Assembly (NCBI RefSeq): GCF_008923205.2
Contig: NZ_WBMS02000053.1
Span: 1 to 64,000 of the forward strand
Origin: Actinomadura physcomitrii
GTDB lineage: Bacteria; Actinomycetota; Actinomycetes; Streptosporangiales; Streptosporangiaceae
Direction of reading: 5' to 3'
DNA: 64,000 nucleotides
A model generated the notes under the pieces. It saw nothing but the letters and a program-made list of their open reading frames with translations, was not told the DNA's origin and searched no databases. This document shows, piece by piece, positions 15,694 through 24,626 of the stretch (position 1 is its first letter; every line of letters begins with the position of its first letter). The position numbers were made by a program, and so were the translations under genes.

Positions 15694-16712
15694 CGGCGGA
15701 CGCCGCCTTCCTCGTGGGCGTCCAGGATGCCCTGGTCGGCCAGCACGTCCAGGTGCGCCTCGATCTCCAGCACGGCCATCATCCGGCTGAGGGGCTCCAG
15801 GTCGGCGAGCGTGCGGCGGTGCCGCGTCCACGTCATCGCCGCGGCGACCGCGAAGGCCGTCCCGTGGCCCGCGCGGACCCGCTCGGCGGCCGCGTCGAGG
15901 CGGGCCGCGTGGTGCTCCAGCAGCTTGTCGATCCGGGCATGGACGCTCGCCGTCACCGGGCCGTGCGCGGGCAGCAGCAGCGTGTCGGGCATGTCGCGGA
16001 CGAGCCGCAGCGAGTCCAGGTAGCTGCGCAGCGGCCGCGGCTCCGGTTCGGCCTCCAGGCCGATGGACGGGCTGATGTGCGGCAGGACGTGGTCGCCGGC
16101 GAACAGCAGCCCGGCCGCCGCGTCCCGCAGCACCACGTGCCCGCGGGTGTGCCCGGGCGTGGCGAACACGTCCAGGCCCCGGCCCGCCAGCGCGACCCGC
16201 TCACCGTCGTCCAGCCAGGCGTCGGGCGCGGTCAGCGGGTCCTCCTCGTCGGCGGGGTCGCCCGGGATCCCGGCGATCTCCGCGGCGAGGTCGGCGGCGC
16301 CGCAGCGGCGGAGCATCTCGATCTGGCGCGCGTGGACGCCGCCCGGCACGGCGGACGCCTCGATCGACGGCCGCTCGCCGCGCCCGATCCGCACCCGGGT
16401 GCCGAACGAGCCGCGCAGCGCGAGCGCCTGCGAGTAGTGGTCCCGGTGCGCGTGCGTGACGAGGAACTGCGCCACGTCGTCGAGCTTGTGCCCGAGGGTG
16501 CGCAGCGCACTCCCGAGCGCGCTGCGGCTGTCCGGCATCGCCCAGCCGGAGTCGATCAGGACCGGGCCGCCCGCGTCCTCGATGACGTAGACGTTGACGG
16601 CGTGCAGCGACGGGATCGGCAGCGCCAGCGGGATCCGGTGCACGCCGGGCGCCACCGGATGCGCCCCCGGCTCGTACCATTCCGCCGCCTGCTCCACCAC
16701 CGGTGCCGTCAC
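15675..16712 (-). CDS. MBL-fold metallo-hydrolase
   Basis: A 345-residue metallo-beta-lactamase-fold hydrolase. The metal-binding motif is THAHRDHYS (HxHxDH). Further ligands are the His of TPGHTRGHVVL and the Asp/His of FAGDHVLPHISP; LLPAHGPV supplies the last conserved His. Residues 260-345 are a helical C-terminal domain of the RNase-Z-unrelated LACTB2/hydroxyacylglutathione-hydrolase-like type (LAHHAARLDAAAERVRAGHGT). The start is GTG at 16712. Upstream are a perfect palindrome CGATTCTCGAATCG (16724-16737) and an imperfect GTTC...GAAC repeat (about 16740-16755), a possible operator. Physiological substrate unknown. Confidence 0.8.
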   Translation of the reverse strand: MTAPVVEQAAEWYEPGAHPVAPGVHRIPLALPIPSLHAVNVYVIEDAGGPVLIDSGWAMPDSRSALGSALRTLGHKLDDVAQFLVTHAHRDHYSQALALRGSFGTRVRIGRGERPSIEASAVPGGVHARQIEMLRRCGAADLAAEIAGIPGDPADEEDPLTAPDAWLDDGERVALAGRGLDVFATPGHTRGHVVLRDAAAGLLFAGDHVLPHISPSIGLEAEPEPRPLRSYLDSLRLVRDMPDTLLLPAHGPVTASVHARIDKLLEHHAARLDAAAERVRAGHGTAFAVAAAMTWTRHRRTLADLEPLSRMMAVLEIEAHLDVLADQGILDAHEEGGVRRYAPRA

Positions 16713-16863
16713 CGCGCGCCCCCCGATTCTCGAATCGCGTTCTATTAGTGGAACTTACTTCATCCCCGAACCCGCCCGTACAGCCGGGGGCGCCGGCGGC
16801 GTCGTTCTCCCAGGGCACCGCCGGCCCCCGCGCTGGAGGCCTGACCGGCGCCCTGCGCTCCGC

Positions 16864-17721
16864 TCAGCGGTGCGCGGCGTCCCTCTCGGCGGCCCGGCGC
16901 GCCTCCTTCGCCGCCTTCCGCGCCTCCCGCGCCGCCTCCTCCGCGCGGGCGCGCGCCTGCTCGGCCCGCTCCGCCCTCCGTGCCGCCGAGTCGCGCTCCG
17001 CGGTGGCGCGCTCCAGCTCGTGCCGCAACCGTCCCACCTCGGCGGACGCGTCGTCCGCCGCCCGCCTGGCGGCGTCCGCGCGCTCGGTCCGGTCCGCCAG
17101 AGCGCGTTCGGCCTCGTCCGCCCTCCGGGCCAGCGTCTCCGCGCGGCGGGCGCGCGCCGCGCTCGTCCGGGTGACCTTCGGCCGCTCGGCCTTCCTCTCC
17201 GGCGGAGGAGCCTTCTTCTCCTCCGGGCGCGGCTCGGGGGCCAGGGCGAAGCCCGCCGGGACGAACCCGGTGTGGCTGCGCGGCTGCGGCAGCCGCCCCT
17301 CCCGCACCTCGGCCGCGACCTCCTCGTCCACGGTGGCCGCCTGCAGCGTGTCCTCGACCTCGCGGACGGCCTGGTCGCGCAGCGGGCGCCCCGCCTCGGC
17401 CGCCAGCTCGCCCGCTCGGCGCAGCAGGGCCGCGACCAGCCGGGCCCGCTGCCGCTCCAGGTCGCCGAGCCCGCCGCCCGAGCCCCACGCCTCCCGCATC
17501 CGCGCGCCGACGTCCAGCAGCCCGCGGAGATCGCCGGCCGCCGACCGCGACAGCAGGTTCACCGCCCAGGCCGACAGCGTCGGCCTGCGCAGCCCGCCGA
17601 TCCGCCTGGCGAGCGCGGCGTCCCCCTCCGCCCTGGCCTCGCGGGCCAGCCGCGTCCGGGTCGCCACGAACTCCTCCGGCACGACGCCGTACAGCTCGTC
17701 GGCCGCCGTAGAGAACTCCAC
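16864..17721 (-). CDS. Conserved hypothetical coiled-coil protein
   Basis: The 285-residue protein has a helical N-terminal domain (FVATRTRLAREARAEGD, AARRIGGLRRPTLSAWAVNLL, residues 18-60), a middle linker rich in Pro/Lys (about 165-190) and a long C-terminal coiled coil (about 195-283) made of Ala/Arg/Glu heptads such as ARRADEAERALADRTE and ERAEQARARAEEAARE. The RIGGLRRPTLSAWAVN block is a recurrent motif of a family widespread in actinobacteria and without known function. It stands alone between an MBL gene and a PadR gene. I do not recognise a catalytic site. Confidence 0.7.
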   Translation of the reverse strand: MEFSTAADELYGVVPEEFVATRTRLAREARAEGDAALARRIGGLRRPTLSAWAVNLLSRSAAGDLRGLLDVGARMREAWGSGGGLGDLERQRARLVAALLRRAGELAAEAGRPLRDQAVREVEDTLQAATVDEEVAAEVREGRLPQPRSHTGFVPAGFALAPEPRPEEKKAPPPERKAERPKVTRTSAARARRAETLARRADEAERALADRTERADAARRAADDASAEVGRLRHELERATAERDSAARRAERAEQARARAEEAAREARKAAKEARRAAERDAAHR

Positions 17722-17846
17722 ACCCGTCTCCTACCCGCCCGGAGGGGGCCTCAGGGCGTCCTCGGCGAGAGCGGGTCGGCGGCCGTCACGCCGGGACGCG
17801 CCGCGCCGGCCCGCACGTCCGCGTCCAGGCCTCGCCGAGGGTCCCG

Positions 17847-17876
17847 TAGACACGATATGTCGCTTCTGGTTATACT
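17847..17876 (+). promoter_or_regulatory. Probable sigma-70-type promoter of the padR gene
   Basis: TAGACA (17847-17852) and TATACT (17871-17876) are separated by 18 bp, one mismatch each to the consensus, 34 bp upstream of the padR ATG. This is one of the best housekeeping-type promoters in the window. Confidence 0.6.
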
Positions 17877-17888
17877 CGTCCACGAATA
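17873..17888. promoter_or_regulatory. Candidate PadR operator overlapping the -10 region
   Basis: TACTCGTCCACGAATA is an imperfect palindrome (TCGT-CC-ACGA core with flanking TA) that overlaps the -10 box and the expected start of transcription. Steric autorepression by the PadR protein would fit; the actual protein bound is an inference. Confidence 0.35.
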
Positions 17889-17909
17889 ATCGCGAACGAG
17901 GAGCCCGGC

Positions 17910-18554
17910 ATGGCGAAGCGGCGGAAGGTGAGCAACCTCCTGGGGCTCGCCGTGCTGTCGACGGTCTCCCAAAGGCCGATGCACCCGTACGAGATGGCCT
18001 CGCTGATGAAGGCGCGCGGCAAGGACCACGACATGGACATCAAGTGGGGCTCGCTCTACACGGTCGTCCGGAACCTGGAGAAGCACGGCTTCCTCGCGGT
18101 CGAGGGCAGCGTCCGCGACGGCGCCCGCCCCGAACGCACCGTCTACCGGATCACCGACGCCGGGCGCGCGGAGCTGGCCGACTGGGTGCGGGAGCTGATC
18201 GAAATCCCCGAGACCGAGCACCGGCGGCTCGAGGCCGGGCTGTCGGTGCTCGGCGCGCTCGGCCCGGACGAGACCGCCGAGCTGCTGCGCCGCCGCCTCG
18301 ACGCGCTGGAGCGGCGGATCGCGGGCGACCGCGCCGCGCTCGCCGCGGCGGCCGAGGTGCCCCGCGTCTTCCTGCTGGAGGCCGAGTACGCCCTGGCCAT
18401 CGCGCAGGCGGAGGCGGACTGGGTGCGCGCCTTCCTCGGCGAGATCACCGGCGGGACGCTGGAGGGCCTGGCGATGTGGCGCGCGTTCCACGCCACCGGA
18501 CGCGTCCCGCCCGAGATCGCGGAACTCGCGGAAAGGGGTGCCACCGAGAGCTGA
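17910..18554 (+). CDS. PadR-family transcriptional regulator
   Basis: The 214-residue regulator has the PadR winged helix at residues 1-85 (LLGLAVLSTVSQRPMHPYEM, then KWGSLYTVVRNLEKHGFL, then RTVYRITDAGRAELADWV) and a helical C-terminal dimerisation domain (about 100-210). PadR proteins commonly repress a neighbouring multidrug exporter and let go on binding a planar ligand; here a DrrAB-type ABC exporter lies 150 bp downstream on the same strand. The start ATG has GAGGAG at -9. A strong stem-loop separates it from the transporter. Confidence 0.85.
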   Translation: MAKRRKVSNLLGLAVLSTVSQRPMHPYEMASLMKARGKDHDMDIKWGSLYTVVRNLEKHGFLAVEGSVRDGARPERTVYRITDAGRAELADWVRELIEIPETEHRRLEAGLSVLGALGPDETAELLRRRLDALERRIAGDRAALAAAAEVPRVFLLEAEYALAIAQAEADWVRAFLGEITGGTLEGLAMWRAFHATGRVPPEIAELAERGATES

Positions 18555-18558
18555 GCAC

Positions 18559-18594
18559 GGCCCGGCGGCGGTGCTGCAACACCGCCGCCGGGCC
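18559..18594 (+). terminator. Stem-loop between padR and drrAB
   Basis: A perfect 15-bp stem (GGCCCGGCGGCGGTG at 18559-18573 and its complement at 18580-18594) with a 6-base loop lies just past the padR stop. There is no T tract, so it may be a partial terminator setting different levels of regulator and exporter. Confidence 0.55.
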
Positions 18595-18704
18595 CCAGAA
18601 CCCACCACGGAAACCCGCTCGCGGAGCAGGTCCCGGCGGCGAGACCTCTACATCAGCCTATCCGGGACGCCCCGTCGAGCACGTCTCGCCGCATGGAGGC
18701 GACC

Positions 18705-19706
18705 ATGGCGCACGCCATCGAGGCCGACCGGCTCGTCAAGCACTATCCCGGCGACGTCCGGGCCCTGGACGGGCTGTCCCTCACCGTCGGCCGGGGAGAG
18801 ATCCTCGGCCTGCTCGGCCCGAACGGGGCCGGCAAGTCCACCACCGTCAAGATCCTCACCACGCTCGTCCGTCCGGACGCCGGCTCCGCGTCCGTCGCCG
18901 GGCACGACGTCCTGCGCCGCCCCGGCCGGGTGCGGCGCGCCATCGGCGTCGTGGCGCAGCAGTCCGGCGCCGACCCCGGCGCCTCCGGCCGCGCGAACCT
19001 GGTCCTGCAGGGGCGGCTGCACGGGATGGGCGGCGCGGACGCCCGGCGCCGCGCCGGCGAGCTGCTCGACCGCTTCGGGTTGCGGGACGCCGCGTCCCGC
19101 CCCGTGAAGACCTACTCCGGCGGGATGCGGCGCCGCCTGGACGTGGCGCTCGGCCTCGTCCACCGGCCGCGGGTGCTGTTCCTGGACGAGCCGACCACCG
19201 GCCTCGACCCGGAGGCCCGCGCGTCGATGTGGGCGGAGATCGCCCGGCTCGCGGGCGACGACGCGCTCGCGATCCTGCTGACCACGCACTACCTGGACGA
19301 GGCGGACCGGCTCGCCGGGCGGCTGGCGATCGTCGACCGCGGCCGCGTCGTCGCCGAGGGCACCCCGGACGCGCTCAAGGGCGAGCAGCGCGGCGACGCC
19401 GTCCACCTGGAATGGGGCGAGGCTCCGGACGAGGCGCGCGTGCGCGCGGCGCTCGGCGGACTGGCCGGCGTACGCGACATCGTGCTGGACGGCACGCGGC
19501 TCAGCGCGCGCGCCGACGACGGTGCGTCCGCCGTGCCCGCCGTACTGGCCGCACTCGACCAGGCCGGGATGCCGGTGGCGGCGGCGACGGTCGCGCGCCC
19601 CTCGCTGGACGACGTGTACCTGCGCTATGCCGGACGCCGGTTCGCGCAGGCCGACGCCGAAACGGACGCGGCACCGGAGCCCGCCGCGATCGGAGGCGCG
19701 CGATGA
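18705..19706 (+). CDS. ABC exporter ATP-binding protein, DrrA-like
   Basis: The 333-residue ATPase has Walker A GPNGAGKST (about residues 36-44), Q-loop GVVAQQSG, signature YSGGMRRRLDVALGL and Walker B VLFLDEPTTGLDP. The C-terminal 100 residues carry the DrrA/CcmA-type regulatory tail (DUF4162-like; GEAPDEARVRAALGGLAGV). I chose ATG 18705 over 18693 because GGAGG (18695-18699) sits just upstream. It shares an ATGA overlap with the permease. Drug or natural-product export is the family role; the compound is unknown. Confidence 0.9.
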   Translation: MAHAIEADRLVKHYPGDVRALDGLSLTVGRGEILGLLGPNGAGKSTTVKILTTLVRPDAGSASVAGHDVLRRPGRVRRAIGVVAQQSGADPGASGRANLVLQGRLHGMGGADARRRAGELLDRFGLRDAASRPVKTYSGGMRRRLDVALGLVHRPRVLFLDEPTTGLDPEARASMWAEIARLAGDDALAILLTTHYLDEADRLAGRLAIVDRGRVVAEGTPDALKGEQRGDAVHLEWGEAPDEARVRAALGGLAGVRDIVLDGTRLSARADDGASAVPAVLAALDQAGMPVAAATVARPSLDDVYLRYAGRRFAQADAETDAAPEPAAIGGAR

Positions 19707-20479
19707 GCGGGCTCCTCACCGGCACCTGGTGGATGACGCAGCGCCGGCTGTCGGCGCTCGCCCGCAACCCTGCCGTCCTGGTCATGACGCTCGTCCAGCC
19801 GATGATCTGGCTTTTCCTTTTCGGCGAGCTGTTCAAGCGGGTCGTCGAGCTGCCCGGCTTCGGGTCCCCGTCCTACCTCGACTACCTCGTCCCCGGCGTC
19901 GTGGTCATGAACGCGGTGTCGCTGAACTCGTTCGCCGGGATGGCCACGATGGACGAGATCGAGCGCGGCACCCTGAACCGGTTCCTGGTGACGCCGGTGC
20001 GGCGCAGCGCGATCACCAACGCGGGCGTCGTCGAGCAGGCGCTCGGCACCGCGTTCCAGTCCATCGTGATCATCGCGCTGGGGTGGGCGGCGGGCGCGCG
20101 CTACCCCGGCGGCGCCGCCGGCCTCGCCGTGCTCGTCGCCGCGTCCGTGCTGGTCGGCGTCGTGCTCGCCGCGCTGTCGAACACCCTCGCCCTGCTGCTG
20201 CGCGACCGCAACACCATCATCGGGCTGAACGTGATGCTGCTGCTGCCGCTGACGTTCCTGTCGTCGGCGTTCATGGCGAAGGGGCTGATGCCTGCGTGGA
20301 TCCGGCACGTCGCGGCGTTCAACCCGGTGAGCTGGGCGCTGGACGCCGGGCGCGCCGCGATGGCCGGCGACCCGGACTGGGGCTCGGCCGCGCTGCACGG
20401 CGGATGGCTGCTGGCGCTGACCGCGCTCACCGTCGCGCTCGCGGTGCTCTCGCTGCGCAGCTACCAGAAGTCGCAGTGA
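19703..20479 (+). CDS. ABC-2-type exporter permease, DrrB-like
   Basis: A 258-residue membrane protein with six predicted spans: NPAVLVMTLVQPMIWLFLFG, YLVPGVVVMNAVS, a long third and fourth segment around IVIIALGWAAGARYPGG and VLVAASVLVGVVLAALS, LNVMLLLPLTFLSSAFM, and GWLLALTALTVALAVLSL. EIERGTLNRFLVTPVRRS is the ABC-2 coupling region. Its start overlaps the ATPase stop by four bases, which indicates translational coupling. With the upstream ATPase it forms a two-gene exporter, most likely under the PadR protein. Confidence 0.9.
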   Translation: MSGLLTGTWWMTQRRLSALARNPAVLVMTLVQPMIWLFLFGELFKRVVELPGFGSPSYLDYLVPGVVVMNAVSLNSFAGMATMDEIERGTLNRFLVTPVRRSAITNAGVVEQALGTAFQSIVIIALGWAAGARYPGGAAGLAVLVAASVLVGVVLAALSNTLALLLRDRNTIIGLNVMLLLPLTFLSSAFMAKGLMPAWIRHVAAFNPVSWALDAGRAAMAGDPDWGSAALHGGWLLALTALTVALAVLSLRSYQKSQ

Positions 20480-20498
20480 CCGGGCGGGTGCCCGGGCC

Positions 20499-21854
20499 TC
20501 AGCGCGTGTCGAGGAAGCGGTCCAGGACGCGGGTGCCGAACGCCAGGCCGTCCACCGGCACCCGCTCGTCCACACCGTGGAACATGCCGAAGTAGTCCAG
20601 GTCCGGGCCGAGCCGCAGCGGCGCGAACCCGAAGCTGGTGATGCCGATCGCGTTGAACGACTTGGCGTCGGTGCCGCCCGCCATCACGTACGGGACGGGC
20701 CGGGCGAGCGGGTCCTCGGCCCGTAGCGACCCGGCGAGCGCGGCGAACGTCGCGCCCGCCGGGTCCGCCGCCGGGGCCTCCTCGTGGTTGATGAACTCCC
20801 GGGCGACCTTCGGGCCGAGCAGCCGGTCGATCGTGGCCAGGAACTCCTCGCCGGTCCCGGGCAGGTACCGGCCGTCGACCTGCGCGGACGCCGTGCCCGG
20901 CACCACGTTCACCTTGTAGCCGGCCTCCAGCCGCGTCGGGTTCGCCGAGTTGCGGACCGTCCCGGCGAACAGGTGCCCGGCGCGGCCGAGCCGCACCGCC
21001 TCCGCGTCCAGCCGGTCGTGGTCGATGGTGGTGCCGAGGGCGTCCGCGAGGCCGTCGAGCAGCGCCCGCACGCCCGGGGTCAGCCGCACCGGCCACCGGT
21101 ACGCGGCGATCCGCGACACCGCGTGCGCGATCTCGGCGACGGCGTTGTCGGGCGCCGGTTTGGAGCCGTGCCCGGCGGTGCCGCGCGCCGTCAGCCGCAT
21201 CCAGGCGGTACCGCGCTCGCCGGTCGCGACCGGGTAGATCCGGGCCCCGCCCTCCTCCACGCTGAACCCGCCCGACTCGCTGATCGCCTCGGCGCAGCCC
21301 TCGAAATACCCGCGGTGCTCGCGTGCCACGTACCGGGAGCCGTACTCGCCGGTGCACTCCTCGTCGGCGAGGAACGCCAGCACCAGGTCGCCGCGCGTGC
21401 GGCGGCCCGCGCGCAGCCGCGCCCGGACGGTCGCGAGCGTCATCGCGAGGCTGCCCTTCATGTCGACGGCGCCGCGCCCCCACACGCACCCGCCGCGCAC
21501 CTCGCCGGAGAACGGCGGGACCGTCCAGTCGGACGCGTCGGCGGGGACCACGTCCAGATGCCCGTGGACCAGGAACGCCGGGTGCGACGGGTCGGTGCCG
21601 GGGATCCGGGCGAGCACGCTGGCGCGGCCCGGCGCCGACTCGACGATCTCGGCCGCCACGCCGACCTCGTCCAGCAGCGCGGCGACGTGCTCGGCGGCGG
21701 GCCGCTCCGGCCGCGCCACCCCCTCGCCCCGGTTGGTGGTGTCGAAGCGGATGAGGTCCGCGCAGATGGCGGCCGCCTCCGCACCCGCCTCACCGCTCGC
21801 GCCCGCCGCATCGCCCGGTGCCGTCTCCGCCGTCGCGTCCGGCTGCGAAGTCAC
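20499..21854 (-). CDS. M20-family metallopeptidase (ArgE/DapE/CPG2-type)
   Basis: The 451-residue hydrolase shows the di-zinc M20 motifs: FLVHGHLDVVP with the first His/Asp, GRGAVDMKGS with the bridging Asp, and FLADEECTGEYGS with the catalytic Glu pair. GTAGHGSKPAPDNAV is the dimerisation-domain motif and VPYVMAGGTDAKSFN carries a late ligand region. The chosen GTG start at 21854 leaves a 45-residue Ala/Gly-rich leader; a start further upstream would run into the divergent promoter. It is divergent from the peptide-import operon with 197 bp between, so hydrolysis of imported peptides or acyl-amino acids is a reasonable idea. Confidence 0.85.
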   Translation of the reverse strand: MTSQPDATAETAPGDAAGASGEAGAEAAAICADLIRFDTTNRGEGVARPERPAAEHVAALLDEVGVAAEIVESAPGRASVLARIPGTDPSHPAFLVHGHLDVVPADASDWTVPPFSGEVRGGCVWGRGAVDMKGSLAMTLATVRARLRAGRRTRGDLVLAFLADEECTGEYGSRYVAREHRGYFEGCAEAISESGGFSVEEGGARIYPVATGERGTAWMRLTARGTAGHGSKPAPDNAVAEIAHAVSRIAAYRWPVRLTPGVRALLDGLADALGTTIDHDRLDAEAVRLGRAGHLFAGTVRNSANPTRLEAGYKVNVVPGTASAQVDGRYLPGTGEEFLATIDRLLGPKVAREFINHEEAPAADPAGATFAALAGSLRAEDPLARPVPYVMAGGTDAKSFNAIGITSFGFAPLRLGPDLDYFGMFHGVDERVPVDGLAFGTRVLDRFLDTR

Positions 21855-21904
21855 CCCTGGAGCCCCTTTCGCAGGAAGGTTCCATCTTCTCCCGCCGCTG
21901 ACCT

Positions 21905-21923
21905 GTGTCAACGGTTGATCAAC
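21905..21923. promoter_or_regulatory. Clustered inverted repeats between M20 peptidase and peptide importer
   Basis: TCAAC-G-GTTGA-TCAAC (21908-21923) contains the 10-bp palindrome GTTGATCAAC and a second overlapping inverted repeat. It sits about 50 bp from the M20 start and 130 bp from the importer start. An operator for a shared regulator is plausible but unproven. Confidence 0.35.
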
Positions 21924-22051
21924 AAGTCTCGATCCGGTTTCGACTCGGTCAGCGCCATACCGAAACGGCCGCGCCGGTACGACGCTGCCACCAACCTGAA
22001 GTGCGGCGGGTGTCCGGGCCCGGTGCACGAGGGGACAGCACGAGGAGGAGC

Positions 22052-23674
22052 ATGACCAGCCTCAGGGACGCGGGCACGCGCAGGGGCGCGCGCGGGAAGG
22101 TCGCGGCGCTCGCCGCGGTGGCGCTGGCGGCCTCGCTCGGCCTGTCGGCCTGCGGCGGGAGCGGGGGCAAGAGCGACGGCGTGTTCACCGCCGGCCACTC
22201 CGAACCCGACCACCTGGTGCCGGGCAACACCACCAGCAGCTACTCCTTCGACGTCCTCAGCGGGCTGTTCGACAACCTCGAAGGCCTCACGAAGGACGGC
22301 AAGGCCTACAACCTGGCCGCCGAGTCCATCAGCACCACCGACCAGAAGGTCTGGACGATCAAGGTCCGCGGCGGCCAGAAGTTCCACAACGGCGAGCCGG
22401 TCACCGCGCAGAGCTTCGCCGACGCCTGGAACAACGCGGCGTACGGGCCGAACGCCTACTCCGCCAACGACTACTTCTCGCACATCCAGGGGTACGACGC
22501 GATGAACCCCGAGGACGAGAAGGCCAAGCCGAAGGCCGACAAGCTCTCCGGCGTCCAGGTCGTCGACCCCTCGACCCTCAAGGTGACGCTCACCGCGCCG
22601 TTCAACCAGTTCCCGCTGCTGCTGACCTACCCGGCGTTCGCGCCGATGCCGAAGGCGGGTCTGCAGGACCTCAAGTCGTTCGAGAACCACCCGATCGGCA
22701 ACGGCCCGTACATGATGAGCGGGAACTGGGAACGCAACAAGCAGATCAAACTCGTGCCGTTCCCCGGTTACACCGGCCCCCGCAAGCCGAAGAACAAGGG
22801 CGTGATCTGGAAGAGCTACTCCAGCGCCGACAGCGCCTACACCGACCTGCGCGCCGGGAAGATCGACGTGCTGCAGACGATCCCGGCGGCGAAGGTGCCG
22901 GAGGCGAAGCGGCTGCTCGGCGACCGGTTCCTGCCCCGCAAGATGGGCACGATGGACTACCTCGGCTTCCCGCTGTGGGACGAGCGGTTCGCGAACCCGG
23001 ACCTGCGCAAGGCCATCTCGATGGTCATCGACCGGCAGGGCGTCAACAAGGCCGTCTACAACGGCGACTACTTCCCGGCCGACTCGCTGCTGCCGTCCAT
23101 CATCGAGGGGCACCGCGCGAACGCCTGCGGTGAGCTGTGCACCTTCGACCCGGCGAAGGCCAAGACGCTGTTCGACAAGGCCGGCGGGTTCAAGGGGACG
23201 ATGGAGCTGTACTTCTCCAACGCGCAGCCCACCTACTACCAGTGGATGCAGATCGTCGCGAACTCGCTGAAGCAGAACCTCGGCATCCAGGACGTCCAGT
23301 TCCGGCAGGTCCCCGCGTCCGACTACTTCTCGATGCTGAACAAGCACGAGGAGAAGGGCCCGTACCGGCAGAACTGGGAGGCCGACTACCCGAGCGCCCA
23401 GAACTACCTCGAGAACATGTGGACGACGAACGCCAACCGCATGGGCTGGAAGAGCAAGGAGTTCGACGACCTGATCGCCAAGGCGAACAGCTCCGCCGAC
23501 CACCAGCGGGCGCTGCAGCTCTACAACCAGGCCGAGGACGTCGCCATCCGGGAGATGCCGATGATCCCGCTGTGGACGTGGGCGGGCCAGGGCGGCCGCT
23601 CCAGCCACGTGGACAACGTCACCATCACGGCGTGGTCCACCGGCCTGATCGTCAACGAAGTGACGGTGAAGTAG
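22052..23674 (+). CDS. Peptide/oligopeptide ABC transporter substrate-binding lipoprotein
   Basis: The 540-residue precursor has a lipoprotein signal: basic n-region to residue 16, hydrophobic VAALAAVALAASLG and lipobox LSAC with Cys34. Mature residues match the DppA/OppA class (SBP_bac_5) with GLTKDGKAYNLAAESI, HNGEPVTAQSFADAWN (the conserved family motif), and PNPDLRKAISMVIDRQ-like LRKAISMVIDRQGVN. RBS GAGGAGG lies 5 bp ahead of ATG 22052. It is followed by two permeases and two ATPases with tiny gaps, so this is the first gene of a full importer operon. Ligand specificity cannot be read. Confidence 0.9.
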   Translation: MTSLRDAGTRRGARGKVAALAAVALAASLGLSACGGSGGKSDGVFTAGHSEPDHLVPGNTTSSYSFDVLSGLFDNLEGLTKDGKAYNLAAESISTTDQKVWTIKVRGGQKFHNGEPVTAQSFADAWNNAAYGPNAYSANDYFSHIQGYDAMNPEDEKAKPKADKLSGVQVVDPSTLKVTLTAPFNQFPLLLTYPAFAPMPKAGLQDLKSFENHPIGNGPYMMSGNWERNKQIKLVPFPGYTGPRKPKNKGVIWKSYSSADSAYTDLRAGKIDVLQTIPAAKVPEAKRLLGDRFLPRKMGTMDYLGFPLWDERFANPDLRKAISMVIDRQGVNKAVYNGDYFPADSLLPSIIEGHRANACGELCTFDPAKAKTLFDKAGGFKGTMELYFSNAQPTYYQWMQIVANSLKQNLGIQDVQFRQVPASDYFSMLNKHEEKGPYRQNWEADYPSAQNYLENMWTTNANRMGWKSKEFDDLIAKANSSADHQRALQLYNQAEDVAIREMPMIPLWTWAGQGGRSSHVDNVTITAWSTGLIVNEVTVK

Positions 23675-23680
23675 CCGGCG

Positions 23681-24607
23681 ATGTGGCGCTACGTCCTGCG
23701 GCGGCTCCTCCAGGCGATCCCCGTCTTCATCGGGACGACCCTGCTGATCTACGCGATGGTGTTCGCGTTGCCGGGCGACCCGATCCAGGCGCTCGCCGGG
23801 GACAAGCCCATCCCCGCCAACGTCCTGTCGACGCTTCGGGACCGCTACAACCTGAACGATCCGCTGCTGGTGCAGTACGGCAAGTACATGTGGGGTCTCC
23901 TCCAGGGCAACCTGGGGGAGAACTACGACGGCCAGAAGGTCGCGGACATGCTCGGCGGGCGCTGGACGGTGACCGCGCAGCTCGCGCTCACCGCCTGGAT
24001 CTTCGAGCTGGTCATCGGCATCGCGCTCGGCGTGTGGGCCGGGCTGCGCCGCGGCAAGGTCGCCGACACGCTCGTGCTCGGCGGCACCACGCTGCTGATC
24101 GCGGTGCCGGTGTTCGTGCTCGGCTACACCGCGCAGATCCTGTTCGGGCTGCACTGGCAGATCTTCCCGACGGCCGGGACCGACGACGGCTGGCCGATGA
24201 GCTACCTGCTGCCCGGCATGGTGCTCGGCTCCCTCGGCCTGTCCTACGTGGCCCGGCTGACCAGGACGAGCCTCGCCGAGAACCTGCGCGCCGACTACGT
24301 CCGCACCGCCAACGCCAAGGGGCTGTCGCGAGCGCGGGTCGTCGGCCGGCACGCGCTGCGCAACTCGCTGATCCCGGTCGTCACCTACCTCGGCGTCGAC
24401 TTCGGGAACCTGATGGGCGGCGCGATCGTGACCGAGGGGATCTTCAACCTGCCGGGCATCGGGCAGCAGGTGTTCCAGTCCATCCAGCTGAAGGAGGGGC
24501 CGGTGGTGGTCGGCGCGGTCACCGTGCTCGTGCTGATCTTCCTGCTGGTCAACCTGGTCGTGGACCTGCTGTACGGGCTGCTGGACCCGCGGATCAGGTA
24601 CGAGTGA
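23681..24607 (+). CDS. Peptide ABC transporter permease, DppB-like
   Basis: A 308-residue inner-membrane permease with six spans. LRRLLQAIPVFIGTTLLIYA is span 1. The EAA loop reads YVRTANAKGLSRARVVGRHALRN, where it contacts the ATPases. The N-terminal DppB/OppB periplasmic region (PGDPIQALAGDKPIPANV) is typical of the B-type subunit. It starts 6 bp after the binding protein. Confidence 0.9.
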   Translation: MWRYVLRRLLQAIPVFIGTTLLIYAMVFALPGDPIQALAGDKPIPANVLSTLRDRYNLNDPLLVQYGKYMWGLLQGNLGENYDGQKVADMLGGRWTVTAQLALTAWIFELVIGIALGVWAGLRRGKVADTLVLGGTTLLIAVPVFVLGYTAQILFGLHWQIFPTAGTDDGWPMSYLLPGMVLGSLGLSYVARLTRTSLAENLRADYVRTANAKGLSRARVVGRHALRNSLIPVVTYLGVDFGNLMGGAIVTEGIFNLPGIGQQVFQSIQLKEGPVVVGAVTVLVLIFLLVNLVVDLLYGLLDPRIRYE

Positions 24608-24626
24608 CGAGCGACCCGGAGGGGCA

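Noticed and set aside
10930..20479. Secondary-metabolite cluster (PLP decarboxylase, P450, DrrAB exporter)
   Set aside because: No core enzyme such as a PKS, NRPS, terpene synthase or RiPP-modifying enzyme is present, and the genes are on mixed strands with unrelated DUF genes between.
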